DNA of 64,000 bases from Turritopsis dohrnii (GCA_027922465.2 BQMF02000274.1:248001-312000); one strand, 5' to 3'. Counted from the first letter of the stretch, positions 34,823 through 47,000 are shown. Translations and numbers: made by a program. Notes: a model not told the origin generated them from the sequence alone.

Positions 34823-34925
34823 CTGACCCTAGGGCATCCTGGACGGGGAGTAATGATTGTTCTTTCCCTAGTATGAGTACATCATGTATTTGTGTGGTGT
34901 ACAAATAATAACAGATAATGAGACA

Positions 34926-35249
34926 CTACATAATACCATTATCATTGCTTTGTGTATTACGTGAGTCGTCCAATAATGATAAGGGCGATGATGTAGTAGA
35001 GATATTTGATGAAGCACCTTGAGTTGGTGTAGATGAGCTTGCCAAAGTGCTTTGGTCATATGCCAGTTTTTCCTTGCTGCTCCTCCTTTCTGTGACTTTC
35101 TTTTCCTTGTTTTTAGCCAGTTTCTTCTCCGTACTTTTTTGTGCTACTTCCTTTTTGTCAGAACTCATGCCGTCTGACTCATCTGATTCACTGTCATAAA
35201 AGTCAGACAATCCATTGATTAAATTACTCAAATTACTTATTCTTGACAT
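34926..35249 (-). CDS. Small Ser/Lys-rich open frame, unknown
   Basis: 107 codons, low complexity: an acidic start (DFYDSESDESDGMSS), a Lys/Glu-rich coiled-coil-like middle (EKKLAKNKEKKVTERR) and a Ser/Thr-rich tail. It lies divergent from the tnp2-like remnant that starts at 35513. It could be a first exon or an accessory frame of that element; it could also be chance. No domain. Confidence 0.3.
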   Translation of the reverse strand: MSRISNLSNLINGLSDFYDSESDESDGMSSDKKEVAQKSTEKKLAKNKEKKVTERRSSKEKLAYDQSTLASSSTPTQGASSNISTTSSPLSLLDDSRNTQSNDNGIM

Positions 35250-35512
35250 TTTTTTGTGGCTTTGAATAAAAAGATATCATGTGGCCCACAGTTTACCAAA
35301 AGATCAAAGCACGTGCAGCTCAAGAAATTGAGGACCACTTCCTATTGCGCAATTATTCTCTACCTGTGAGGCTTTTCAGAAATGAAGTATTGCAAGAATT
35401 TAACATTGCAACAAGGGAGAAGAACTGACATGCTATACTTATCTAGATTAACTTATCGAGTTCATCTCGCTCACCGCTATTCAAATGTAGAAAGTTATAT
35501 GTAAGACATGTT

Positions 35513-36723
35513 GTGCATTATGGCCAAATATCAAAAATGTTTCCTTGTATGCAGAGTTTCAGCAGACATATATGCAGTAATAAAATTGTAACACCTTATG
35601 AGAGGGTAGTCAGTAATGTACCTACCGATAATTCTTCCAAGAATGATGAAAATCTTATTGAAACCACAATTGATGAGAACATCCCAGATCTTTCGCAACT
35701 TCAAAATCACCATCAGAATCAAGTCATTGAAGAAATTATCAGTAATGAAGAGTTTGAGTCCATTTTTGATGAAATTTATGCTCGAGATGAATTGAGTATT
35801 AGTAAAGAAAAGGAAAATGATGATTGTAGCATTCTTTAAAGATGGACTTGTCTAATATTAGCGTATTGGCAAATGCACTTTTCAGTCACAGATAATGCTC
35901 TGGAATTTTTATTGAGTATTATTTCAATTTTTTTAAAGAAACTTGCTGATTTGATAAAGTTAAATGGAGGTATGTTGAATCAGTTTGCACAAAATTTCCC
36001 GAAGTCTTTGGTCATGTTTCATAAGATACTTAAAATTGAAAAATCAATTTTCAAAAAGTATGTTGTTTGTATCAAATGTTTCACTCTGTATAAGTTGGAG
36101 GATTGTAGAAGTAAAATACAAGGTGAATATGTTTCTGTGAAGTGCAAGTATGTTCGCTTACCCCATCTACAATAGAAATGTGCACAGGCTCTTCTTAAAA
36201 CATTAAAATCACCCTCTGGTGGCTCAATCCTGGTACCATTTAAATCGTATTACTATCAATCAATTAAATCTTCTCTGCAGTTACTTGTACAAAACCCAGA
36301 CTTAGAAATGAAATGTAACTTGTGAAGGAATAGGCAAACCAATGAAGGTACTTATAGTGATGTGTTTGATGGTTTAATTTGGAAGACCATTCAAAGAAAT
36401 GCGGAAATGTATTTTTTAAACGAAAGAAATTATGCTTTAATGCTGAGCGTCGATTGGTTTCAACCTTTCAAGCATTTTTCGAGCTTTTCAGTTGGAGGAA
36501 TTTATCTTGTTGTTTTGAACCTACCTGGAGTAGAAAGGTTCAAGAAAGAAAATGTAATTCTTTCTGGAATAAGTCCTAATATGGATAAAGAGACCCCCAC
36601 CCCTACCCACACCACCCCTTCTTGATGAATTGAATGAAGCTTGGCACGTTGGCTTTCAGCTTTCTGTAGTCAAAAGACTGTTGGTAAATTTTCATCTTGC
36701 AATACTTTGTGTTGTGTGGATTC
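35513..36723 (+). pseudogene. tnp2-like (CACTA/EnSpm-type) transposase remnant
   Basis: Frame pieces: 35513-35839 (acidic N-terminal part, EEIISNEEFESIFDEIYA), 35873-36175 (KYVVCIKCFTLYKLEDC), and 36190-36620 with an in-frame TGA at 36323. The last piece contains SDVFDGLIWKTIQRN, YALMLSVDWFQPFKH, SVGGIYLVVLNLPGVERFK and ENVILSGISP. A final piece, LLDELNEAWHVGFQL, reaches a CAG|GTAAAT donor near 36727. The DWFxPF ... YxxxxxNLPxxxR ... IPGP-like order is that of tnp2/Transposase_21 proteins of CACTA elements and their animal relatives. Several stops and a missing catalytic centre make it dead. No TIRs were found. Confidence 0.6.
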
Positions 36724-36729
36724 CCAGGT

Positions 36730-38262
36730 AAATATTTCCGGGTTTTTTTTCTGTTACCTTAAGTAGATAGAATTTTGCATGGTTTAAATATTGCGGTTCT
36801 CCAGGCCCTTTCATGAGAAAATTAGCAGACGTGTGGTTATTGCGTGAACTTGTGTAAATTGTTTTTTTTTTTGTTTTTTTTTTAATTAGTCACTCAATAC
36901 AAGGTTTAAAACCACTAATGTGTATTGAGGTACAAGGAGGAAAGGTGACGATGAACATTACATTTAAAGTGTTGAAAGTTATAATGAGAAGAAAAAACAG
37001 ACTGGTTAAGAATTCCAGAGAGTGGAGGAGCAAAACTTGTGCGACCGATTTTTTCCAGTTAAGAGCAACGATCTTCCTTCTGTAAGATAATTAAGTCAAA
37101 TTTGAAGTGTGTCATATATTTAAAAATAAGGAGATTTTCACGGAGAATGAATTTAAAAAACAAAACAATGTTTCTAACATTTGGAACGTAAAATGTTAGC
37201 TATGAAGATAACTTTGACGGTAAATAAAATTTATTCATAAATTCATAAAGAAGAAAAATAAAGCCTGAAAATAATAATAAAAACATTTGTATTACTCTCC
37301 ATCGTTTTGCTTTGAAGTTGAAATGGTTTTTGAATTAACTTAAAGACGTTTCCGTTCCATTAACTAGTCAACGGCTATTTTTTTAAATAAAAGATTTTTT
37401 TGAAACTGCAAACTTACGAATACATTTAAAAGAACGTTTAAAAGAATAAGAAAAATACATACTGTATTTCCTCAATTTTTTTATTTTGTAATACATGCCG
37501 CCCTCTATTAAACGCTGCATCTTGAATCTTGCTTTTGTAGAGGAAATACGGTAATACAGGTAAATAATACATAATAAAATCACATGCATGAAGCTCCTTC
37601 TTCATTCCTCAGCGGATTTCGCTGAGAAGACTTGTTTTCTACTAACAAATGAAGAAAATCGGCATTGATAAGCAGGGGAGCCATCCAGAATCAGCCAGAA
37701 TGACCCAGAATCAGCCAGAATGACCAGAACTATCTGAACACAAAGATTTCATGAAATCTCCGTCGCTCTAATTTGTTTGTTTGCAGAAACGAGATTTATA
37801 CAGCTTTTACATGGAGCCGAGTTACGATCCCGTTCTATCAATTCTTTATGTGAGTATATGTGTCATTTTGAAATTGTCTCATTCTCTCAAGTAACGTGGC
37901 ATGCTCGTCTCGTCTAGGGGAGACATTTTTCTACTCATCTCAAACACGCGAACTCTAAATCATACAAAAATGGCTGTGAAAAGAGCATATCATGATTTCG
38001 ATGATCTGTCTCTAGTCTTAAATTTTTCGTTTGTCAAGGTTTTCCCCTTTCCGGGAAATCGAACGCAGCCATATACACGAATTGAATTTCCACTGTATTA
38101 ACAGCCCTCTAGCAGACTCGTCCCGTTTTCATCAAAATAAACGTTGCAGATTTTGGTAAAATAAATATAACACACAAAAAAATGTTTCTTTACTCAACTT
38201 TCTAACAATTAGAGACAAGAGAAACAACAATTTTTCGGAGAAATTGGTATTTCCTTCGGCTG
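36730..38262. other. Spacer; short direct duplication
   Basis: No gene seen. CAGAATCAGCCAGAATGACC is duplicated in tandem at about 37687-37726. A T-rich tract lies at 36860-36885. Confidence 0.4.
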
Positions 38263-38403
38263 TTAAGTGGGGCCCAAACCGGCCAACATGTTGGCCGACA
38301 TTTTCGACCAACATTTCGGCCAACATGTTGGTACGGTTTGCGTTGGCGTATATTTTTTAAAAAAACAAGTAGCCAACATTACGAAATGTTCATTCATTTG
38401 TTT

Positions 38404-38726
38404 TTGACTTCCAATGAAGAAAGGATGTCAGAGTCTGAAGCTGCTGCTTGTTTGGCACTCGTCCTATTGCTTGATGACAACGACAAAAAAAGACGTGGTC
38501 CTACAAGAAAATGGGTTCGAAGAAGAAACAGCGAAGGGATGTATACAAAATTGTGCGAGGAAGCTGGAGATCGGAGAATATCGAGAACTCTCTTGGCGTT
38601 TTCTCTTCATCTATTGTGCCTCAAGTAGGAAGAAAGGCTCCTACCACGGCTAAACTAATTCGGGAAACATTTACTGAATATTTTATGAATGAAGGAAGTG
38701 TTGATTGGCAGTGGGAAAAGGCATAG
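38404..38726 (+). pseudogene. Harbinger nuclease, start joined to end by deletion
   Basis: The N-terminal part reads SESEAAACLALVLLLDD, then KRRGPTRKWVRRRNSEGMYT, the usual start of Harbinger nucleases. After a frame change it passes into VGRKAPTTAKLIRETFTEYF and MNEGSVDWQWEKA-stop, which matches the usual C-terminal end. The whole DDE catalytic core between them is absent. The product cannot cut DNA, so the element depends on another copy. It is convergent with the minus-strand MADF gene; stops are about 115 bp apart. Confidence 0.7.
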
Positions 38727-38839
38727 ACAAAAACTAAACAAGAAAAGCAAGGCGGATTTATTGTATTTTAACACTATATTTTATGTTACTATGTACTATA
38801 TTAAATAAAAAAGCTTAACCAATAATCAAAAATCATTAT

Positions 38840-39590
38840 TTAACATAGCAGTATAAGGTCCTCACATAGGTGGAGCAGCAAATCTTTGATTTTGAACGCC
38901 AGGATTGAAATGTGTAGGTTGGTCAAACTCCTTAATGGCATCTCAAATAATATGTCATTGATTCGTTTTTCTGCAAGCAAGCTGCACCGTTTATCTAATG
39001 TTTTTAGCTGATTAGAAACATACAAAGTGAATGGTTCTTCAGGCTCTTTCTCTTTTGTAGGGTTTTTCGGACGATCCAATACATCAATACATTTTGAAAT
39101 CAGCTTTTGTTCAGATGAATTAGGGGTACGTTTACGTTTGTTGTTGTTTACTGGAGTCTCTTTGGCTGATTGTTTTACAGGAGTCTCCTCCTCTATTTCA
39201 CTTTCATCCTCCTTGTCTTCAATTGTTTCAAATGCGCTTGTAATCTTTAAAGTTGACGTGCTTTTCGCTGTTTTCTTTAAGTGTTCAATAAATCTTATTT
39301 TATCCATGAAAACCCACGAGCTCTCGTAGAGCTCGTCGGTGCCTTGCCCACTTTTGGTCTTGGATTCCTTGGTAAGCTCTCTCCCGTGTTGTGCACGTAA
39401 GGAATTCCACTTGGATTTTATCAAGGGTATTTCAATTCCCATCTCTTCTTTAATCTCAGCTAACGCTTGTTCTTTTACGTCTTTCTTGGAATATGTGGAA
39501 TCAGCCACGTCCCAAAGGCATGTCTATAAGTGTCTTGACTTCATCATCATTCCAAGTGCGTGGTACTACTCACTTCCTTGTTGTCAGCCA
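38840..39590 (-). pseudogene. Harbinger MADF/Myb-like DNA-binding protein
   Basis: Starts near 39590 (RTWNDDEVKTLID), shifts frame once near 39515, then is open for 222 codons to 38840. The MADF/Myb-like fold is visible as CLWDVADSTYSKKDVKEQAL, then IEIPLIKSKWNSLRAQHGRE and SSWVFMDKIRFIEHL. A Lys/Glu/Thr-rich linker (EDKEDESEIEEETPV) and a C-terminal helical part follow. In Harbinger elements such proteins carry the nuclease to the nucleus and bind subterminal repeats. The palindrome arrays at both ends of this element are the likely binding sites (inference). The frame is otherwise intact, so only the extreme N-terminus may be damaged. Confidence 0.7.
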
Positions 39591-39929
39591 TTTTGAAATG
39601 AATAGAGTGCTATAAGGACATGCCTGCCAAATGTGAAATATATATAAACATTCGAAAGCTAAAATGTTGGTTGAAATGTTGGCCAACATGTTGGTTACCC
39701 AGCGCAAACCGACAAACATGCTACAAACATGCAAATTTTGGCGGAAATGTTGGCCAACATTTATTGAATATTTAATAAATGTTGGCCAACATTTTTTGAG
39801 ATTTTTTTTCTTCTTGAGCATGTTGGCGTCTAACGCAAACCGGCCAACATTGTTGGCCAACATGTTGGTCAGTCGATGTTGGTCAAAATGTTGGCCAACA
39901 TGTTGGCCGGTTTGCGCTCCCCTTTAATG

Positions 39930-40700
39930 TAACACCCGAGAGAGATATAATCAGACAGACTGCAGCAAGAGTGCAGTGCATTTAAAGTGATCTTGTGACG
40001 ACAAACAATAATTTGGTACATAATAGAGCTCAAAAAGTTGATTAACATGTCTTTTTACAGTTTTTGAAAGTTTCCCCTCTTTTCGCTGATATTTCAATTT
40101 AAAAATATCAAATACACCTTTAAATGCCTCGTTTCTATGTTTTTCATTGTTTTTCTAATCGTATAATGTTTTCAGTAAGTGATAGTTACTCATACTTTCA
40201 GTTCCCCAGTGGAATAATTAGAAGTGATTAAGAGTTTGAAAAAGAGACGAAACTTAGGCTAGGCTATAACGCAGTGTTTTAACAGAAATTCGGGAAAGGT
40301 CTATTACGCAATGCATAATTATGATGTAATAGGAGAGTGTACTGTAAATGTTTGTAACTTTAAAACTACTAAATATTCTTAGTTCATATTTCATGATATC
40401 ATTTCACTTACAGTTCTTGATCCATTTAATATGTAGCCCACTCCTTTTAGTAGCTTCGGTTTTGAGTGGTTTAAAACAAAAACAAAAACAAAAACAAACA
40501 AAAAAAGTAAAAAGACTTGTTGATCAACTTTTAGAGCTCTATCATGTCCCAAAAAATAATTTTTCTTCACAGGATCCCTTTAATGTAAAATGTTAAAACT
40601 TAATGCCCAAAGTTGTGAGGTAGTCCATCTCAGAATTAAGCATCAATTCTTTAGTGTCGCCGTCAACACGTAAGTTACTGTAAGAAAAGTTGTCAATGTA
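39930..40700. other. Spacer, nothing supported
   Basis: AT-rich, short A-rich repeats at about 40478-40505. Confidence 0.4.
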
Positions 40701-43700
40701 AGCCTTTAGGCAGCTTTCAAGAAAATGAAGGTAGACCAGACCCTCTTTTTGTGTCTTTTCCCAAATGTATCAGTGAATTCATGCACACCAGTCGTCCGAA
40801 CGATCAAGTAGTCATCTTTGGTTATTCCCGTGACACATTCACGTGACGCACACCTGAATATGATTTTTAAAAAAATAGTTAAAAAGTATCTGAAAAAATC
40901 TAAATTTAGAACAACAATTATAATTTTTAAATGAATTGAAAAATAGATGACTCACTTTTTAGCCATGTTGTGTTGAGTTCTTAGTCTAAGAGTATATATC
41001 TTTTCAGTCTTTTTTCTTGGGTTTAGTTTGCTGATGTCAAAGGAACTGGCTTTTGCGCTGCATTTCAAAGCTCCTGTAGTAACGCCTTTTACAACCAATG
41101 TGGTAGACGAGCATGGTTTTTTCGGACTGAGTTATACCCGTTCCTCCATGAAGACTTCTTTTGTTGATGATCTTTTGTGATAAACTTCATTCGCTTTCCT
41201 TCCAGCATTGGCTAGTTTACAAAAGGAGACTGTAGGCTGTGGAACAAAGTCATAGAGCCGTGAAATGTGTTGTCTGCGGGTATCTTCGTTCCAGCGATGC
41301 CATGTGACAGGATCGACCTATAATCAAACGCAAAAAATATAAATATTCTCTCTATATATAAAAAACAAAAGTATATAACATAAATCAAATATGATAAAAT
41401 ATTAAATGTAAAAAAAAAAAAATTACTAATATACCTCAAAGTGCTTGTATTGTTGAGTGAGGCGATATTTTCCCATTTTGTATACTGCTCTTATTTCTTC
41501 GGTTTCCTCCCGATCAATTAATTTCTTAATCAATTGTAGCAAAGTTGTGAGGGATGTCTTTTTGTTTTCAGTTTCCTGTTTCAAGATACTGTGAAGGGAC
41601 TCGATTGCATTGTTGTAAAACAGACCTTCAATACCTGAACCTTCTGTTGCTGATTCTATCACACATTGCAAGAATTGGGTTTTTCGTTTTTTAGTGAATC
41701 AAGCATGAAATCCGGGAGCAAGGTCATCCCACTTTTCCTTCAATGATTCCAGCATGCACTCAAACAATCCTACCTCAGTTGCAGAAGCAAGTCCCAACTG
41801 TCTTGTCAAACCATCTCTGGTACCATAGATATCTGAGAGGATTTCTTCAGGTCTTTTTGCATTGAGCTTTGAAAGTTTTTTTACGTCCCTGTCAGCCATG
41901 TGCTTTACAGAAAGAAGATTACGCAAGTTCGGCATGACAGATTTAAATCCCAGGTAGTTGGCTCTTTCCATGTCAGTCCCAAGAAGTTCAAATCTCTCAG
42001 CTCAGGTTTTGTTACAATCATTTCAAGTGCCAAACGTCTAAACACATATTCTTTCTTAGACATATGAAGAATCACAGGACGGAACATCCAAGGATGGCCA
42101 CCCTCATCATTTAATAGCCTTTTGTTGACATAAGTTGTGTTGGTAACCCACATGCTGCAGAGATTGAATGTAGTATCTATCAAAAGAATCCCATCATCCT
42201 TGACATAAAAGTTTGCAATATCTGTCAACTGTCTCTCAGAAAAACACGGAATGGTATAATGTCTGTCCAAAGTTAAGCACAAATACGTTTCCATCACATA
42301 ACTCATCTTGCATAAATGATATAATTGTATTTATGTCATCATCATTTTTCAGGGATTCTCTTTCCATAGTTTTCTTGATGTTGTAGAGCTGAATGGAACA
42401 AAAAAGGCATACACATTTTATAAGCATATTGTTGTTTGAGCTCACCCTCAATATGCTTAGCAGTTTCTTTTGTTCTGAAACAATAGACACTTGTAAACAT
42501 TGCAGCGTAAAAACTCCTGCTCAAACTTCAATATAATCAGATTAATACTGAAAACAAAACTAGCTATTAGATATATATATCTGTGTCAGTACAATTTGAG
42601 TAAAAAATCAATTTTGTATACCTGGCGCATATTGCGGGGTTCTTCACTTTGAGATAAACTTTGCAATGGACCACCACATTCTTGCTTTGCAGTATCATAT
42701 ACAGCAGATGGTTTTTTCCCACATTGCATTTGTTGTTTCATTGTTTTTATTTTTCCAGGGGCAGTTTTGATATAAGGTTTTGTCAATGAATTAGTACATT
42801 TTGAATTCCCATGGCATGGTCTAATGAATTCTTTTGATTCTTCTCCATTACACTGGTATGCCACTATTGCATATTGCAAGAAGTTATTGTTATATTCGTG
42901 TTTTACACGACAAACAATGTTTGTAAAGTTTTTATGCATCTCGTGTTGCTGGTACATCCTATGGATTGTGTATACATCTTTTGAGGTAACTTCAACACCC
43001 AGGTATATTTTTCCCTGTCTTCGTTTCACAAGCCACTTGCCTTCATTTGAACATCGTGCTTTGAATGTTGCGACGCCATCAAAATAAACATGATTTGATG
43101 GTGAGCATTCATGACTGTATCCACCATTGTCATCAGCTGTTATGTCTTCAAATTTGTGCTGGAAAAGATCTACTAAAAACGTCCCATTTTTTGTTATTTC
43201 TTTTGGCAGTGACCCAGTGCCATCAAACAGCGTGTTCTTTTACAATACTGGTACTGCTCAATCCTTCTTTATCACTGACCTAAAAAGTTGAATTATAACA
43301 TGAACAAATTTTCCTTACGTAAATACTTTATTTTGAAAGAATGTTTTTATTACCCAGTTCAAAATCAACAAGACTAAATTTAGTAAGGGTAATTCATGTT
43401 GAAATTAACTCACAGGTTGCTTTAAACGTATAACAAAAGATACTTCATTTACATACTTACATTACTTTTCATATTTCCATCTGACAAATTTGGCTGTGTA
43501 TCAACATTGATATCCTATACATAATTACACTCAACAGATAATGTTTATAATTACATATTTAAAATAGAAAACAGTTAGTTCAATCAATCAATTAATTGAT
43601 CAACCAATCAATCAAATGCTATATATATTCATTTTATTGTGCTGTGTTTTTGGTTAATAATTCATGTACACACCTGAGGGTCAGCTGCATTTGCTAAAGC

Positions 43701-43902
43701 GTGAAAGTCAATAGAACTGTTGGAACCGGTATAGTCATCAGTCAAGTCAACTTCGGAAACTGGGGGAGATAGAAGGTTCTATGAATAATAGATTCCATTG
43801 TGAGACTATACTTTTTAAAATGAATCGATCCCAAGTAAATAGTAAAATTAAAGGTTGTTAAAATCAAATTAAAATATCAGTATATGTATATATATATGAT
43901 AA

Positions 43903-44467
43903 CTAGTATCCCGGGTAAAAACTTTTTACCGAACTTAACCTCGAAAAGGATGGGTCAAAATCGCCTTTCCCGTGAACAATCCCTGTGATGAAAATTTCAA
44001 TTTAGGAATTGGAAATGGAAAATATAACCATGTTGTAGAGCTCAAAAAACTGATCAAAAAAATGTATGGGATCGTTTCGCTACGACCAACCGTTAGAGAG
44101 ATATCGCTGATCAAAGATTTTAATGATGTCATATCCGCAGTACCAAATAGAATTTAAGCCAAAATGATACGTCACCCCATCACCCGTATCGCTGACCCCA
44201 AAAAACGTCAGTTATCCCTATTGGTTCTTGAGATATTTCCCCAAAAACGTCGCATTCGATTAGGGATGCAATGCAATGATTCCCCGTGATCATAAAAAAC
44301 TGACGTCAAATGATGCCACGTGCTTTTGGAATGATCGTGAAAAAAGTGTCTCTCGCATCTGCGTGGTTTTACGTGCACATAAGCGGGCGATGACCGTAAA
44401 AATTAAACAAATATATCACTCTCTAAAATAAAAGTGGTATGCACAATCGCGGATTATTATAATAAGA
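43903..44467 (-). mobile_element. Non-autonomous Helitron, first family (565 bp)
   Basis: Minus-strand 5' end A|TCTTATTATAATAATCC at 44467; 3' end GGTAAAA/TTTTACC hairpin, then CGGGATACTAG|T at 43903. Its 5' 120 bp matches the start of the 8.8-kb Helitron (2097-2230) and its last 11 bases match that element's end, so it is probably mobilised by that family. No coding capacity. Confidence 0.82.
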
Positions 44468-44485
44468 TTATATTAATTTATATAA

Positions 44486-45342
44486 TCTATATATTAATAG
44501 CTGATTCTCCGTCTGTTTGTTTGTTTGTTTGTTTGTCACGCAAAATGGTAGATTGAGTTGTGAGCGAATTTATTTCTTTTTTTGTGTTCAACGTGAGTTC
44601 GAAGCAAATACATTGCAAACCCTATCGCACGTGACTTTTATTGGCTGATTAACTAATAGGAATAACGTTTAGTTATTATTATTATTGTTAGTTTTATATT
44701 CCAAGGACTACGTTGACGTTGTTGGCTTTGAAAACAATACATCAACTAAATACAAAGAAACTAACTGATTAAACAGTTTGGACAAAAAGCAGCAGTGGCA
44801 GAACGTGGCAGCATGTTTGCCAGTGTATCCTAATATATCCTTGCCTGACTGACACGGGTAAACTGTTTTTTCGAGCAATCAAAATGTTTAAAAACCGATA
44901 GGTAAAAAAAGAGACAACGAAACAAAATATTTTTTTGCTTTTCTTTTAATAATTTAATTTCCTTTTTTAATTGTTATGCGCTTCAGATTGAACGTTTTTT
45001 TTTATTCACTTTATTCATTTAGCACATGCCTTTTTTTCTCTCGTCCAGTGTGTTCTTTTTAAAAAGGGAAACCATTTCCCCCTTTTGTTTGATAGCACCC
45101 ATGTTAGAGCGCGTAACTTTTTAAAACAAAAGCTAATAAAAAGTTGAAGTTTTCTCTCTCTACGATTTTGAGTGTATTGTTACACTGATAAAAGATTGCT
45201 TTTACCAGAGGTTGTGACTTCGAATCTGCTTCTGGTTGAACACAAGTTGTCTGAGCTGTTTACAAGGAAATTTGACGTTTATTGATATAGTGATACAGAG
45301 CAAGTGGACATGGGCGGCGAGCGACGCTGCCTTGGCGGCTAG
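44486..45342 (+). mobile_element. Non-autonomous Helitron, second family (857 bp)
   Basis: 5' end A|TCTATATATTAATAGCTG at 44486, followed by a GTTT repeat. The 3' end is hairpin GGCGGCG/CGCTGCC, then TTGGCGGCTAG|T (CTAG 45339-45342). Both ends obey the A|T insertion rule. No coding capacity. It lies 18 bp from the first-family element, in the same intron and opposite orientation. Confidence 0.85.
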
Positions 45343-46069
45343 TATAATTCAATGAACCTACTTGAATCATATTGTTGAATGCGATGTTGAATGAGCTGCC
45401 ACTGTCAGTCAGGTTAACATCATTGGCATTGATTTGAGATAAAGAGTCCTGAAAAATAAATATGGAGCACAGGTTTCAACTACATAAATAAAAAACTAAA
45501 ACAGAGACAATAATAACTTCTTTCAAAAAATATATACGTGATATACCATGTTTTGACTAAAAGTATCATCACCATTTGTTTGATAACCATACTTAGATTT
45601 TCCCTAAAAAATCAAATATTCAATATTAATGATTTTAACTCTAATTTTATGTGGATGCAAAAACAAAGAACAATATCACTACTTTCTTTTACATTGCTAA
45701 ATTTTGAGTGCCTTAGAAGACTGCTCCTGGGAGTCAAGATGCAAAATAATTAACAAACAAATTTATAAATATAGCTACATACAGTTACAATCTCCTTATT
45801 TCCATATTCCAACAACACATTCAAAACAGGAACAGGTCATAATGGGAGATGCATTTTGCTTGCTCAATCAGTATTCCATCATAAGAATAAACAATATAAG
45901 ATAAATTTCCCATATGGAGTTCATTTGCTTTAGAACCAAGGTTTTTTTCGTCAAAGTTATCAACCACAAAACTATTTCCTATATGACAGACATCTAGCAA
46001 TTCATTAATTTCTTCAGTGATATATTTCCGCAGTGGACCATATACAGGTTGAGCGAACTAAAGACGAAA

Positions 46070-46840
46070 AACACACATGCAGAAATAGCTGGGGTTGATG
46101 GTGAGTTCTGCATCATCATATATGATGCAGTGAGTGAGTGTATACATATATATCATTGATTTATGATGTTGTTGATGATATGGTCTTTTTGGGCAGTGTG
46201 CTTTTGCTTGGGGATTTTAAAATTAAAAAATGAAAGAGAAAGCTAGCACAACACTTATCTTGCATTATGATAAAATTGCATTGCATTGCGCTCGATTTAC
46301 AAGTCTTCATTCAGCGAGTCTTTTTGCGGTGACTGCTAAGGTCGCCATTTTGATATAACACAAATTATTTCCAGCGTGGTTAAAGCTTGAAAAACGAATC
46401 AACTTTCTTACTGCAATAATAATAATAATAATAATAATAATGATGATGATGATGATGATGAAGAGCATATTTATTTTCTGTAATGCAACTTCGATGGGAT
46501 TATATCGGTTGCCGGTAATTTTTAGAAAACATATAATACACCATCAAATTTAGTGGAGGTTGCACTGGACGTTTCGTTGGTTCAAGTTTAAGAGGAAATG
46601 TGTATTGTTTAATTTACTTTTTGTGCAAAACATAGTCAATTAAACGTGAAAGCGATAAGAGACTTATATTACTGACTGTTAATGTTTTTTGATTAGTTTT
46701 TTATTGATTATTTTTATTTACATTTACTTAAAGTTATAAACCCTCTTTTATTATGATCACGATGAAAATTGCAATTCTATAAAATCATTTATCATGTTTA
46801 TAGAGTGTGCGTAAAGTACTTTAAGTGGAGTCTATAAGCA
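46070..46840. other. Spacer with microsatellite
   Basis: (AAT)n changing to (GAT)n at about 46411-46461. No gene seen; it could hold a divergent promoter between the MULE gene and the exon at 46849. Confidence 0.35.
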
Positions 46841-46848
46841 CTATTAAT

Positions 46849-47000
46849 ATGGTTTTTGTGGTTTGCAAAAATTTCGACTGTGAAGTAACATATACATGTG
46901 CTTGGTGTACCAATATAACTTGCCAAGAATGTCATAGGGGATTGAACAACGATGGTTCAATTGTCTGTAGAGTTTGTATGGACAACTTTACTGGTAAGAT
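46849..47000 (+). CDS. Candidate first exon, small cysteine-rich protein
   Basis: From ATG at 46849 (MVFVVCKNFDCEV) about 50 codons carry eight Cys and one His in pairs: CxxxxC, CxxC (CAWC), CxxC (CQEC) plus His, CxxC (CRVC). The exon ends at ACTG|GTAAGA. The spacing suggests a small zinc-binding fold of RING/B-box style but fits no family I recognise. The next exon is not identified; the following intron would contain the TIR element at 47061. No stops in the frame up to the donor. Confidence 0.42.

Larger units (their letters stand above)
38266..39923. mobile_element. PIF/Harbinger element, internally deleted, TTA duplication
   Basis: Element of 1,658 bp between TTA copies (38263-38265 and 39924-39926). 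The ends are AGTGGGGCCCAAACCGGCC and GGCCGGTTTGCGCTCCCCT. Dense copies of TTGGCCAACATGTTGG-type palindromes fill both subterminal zones (38281-38335 and 39660-39910). Inside are a deleted nuclease gene (plus) and a MADF/Myb-like gene (minus), the two-gene set of Harbinger elements. Confidence 0.85.
40706..46057 (-). pseudogene. Mutator-like (MULE) transposase gene, many introns
   Basis: Exon pieces in minus-strand order: 46057 to about 45830 (VYGPLRKYITEEINELLDVC), 45448-45362 (INANDVNLTDSGSSFNIAF), 43759 to about 43674 (VDLTDDYTGSNSSIDFHALA), about 43516-43462, 43277-42605 (NHVYFDGVATFKARCSNEGK, VYTIHRMYQQHEM), small exons at about 42480 and 42385, then the catalytic region 42290-41430. That region has LLIDTTFNLCSMWVTNTTYV, LGTDMERANYLGF-type and LFYNNAIESLHSILK, fitting the D-D-E of MULEs. 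The C-terminal exons are about 41330-40985 (DPVTWHRWNEDTRR) and 40856-40706 (CASRECVTGITKDDYLIV). Frameshifts near 43232, 42265 and 41960 and a stop in the 41100 exon show decay. Two Helitrons fill the 43760-45361 intron. Family call is moderately sure. Confidence 0.65.

Noticed and set aside
34926..35249. Ser/Lys-rich frame as a nuclear protein gene
   Set aside because: Listed only at low confidence because low complexity makes chance or antisense origin plausible.
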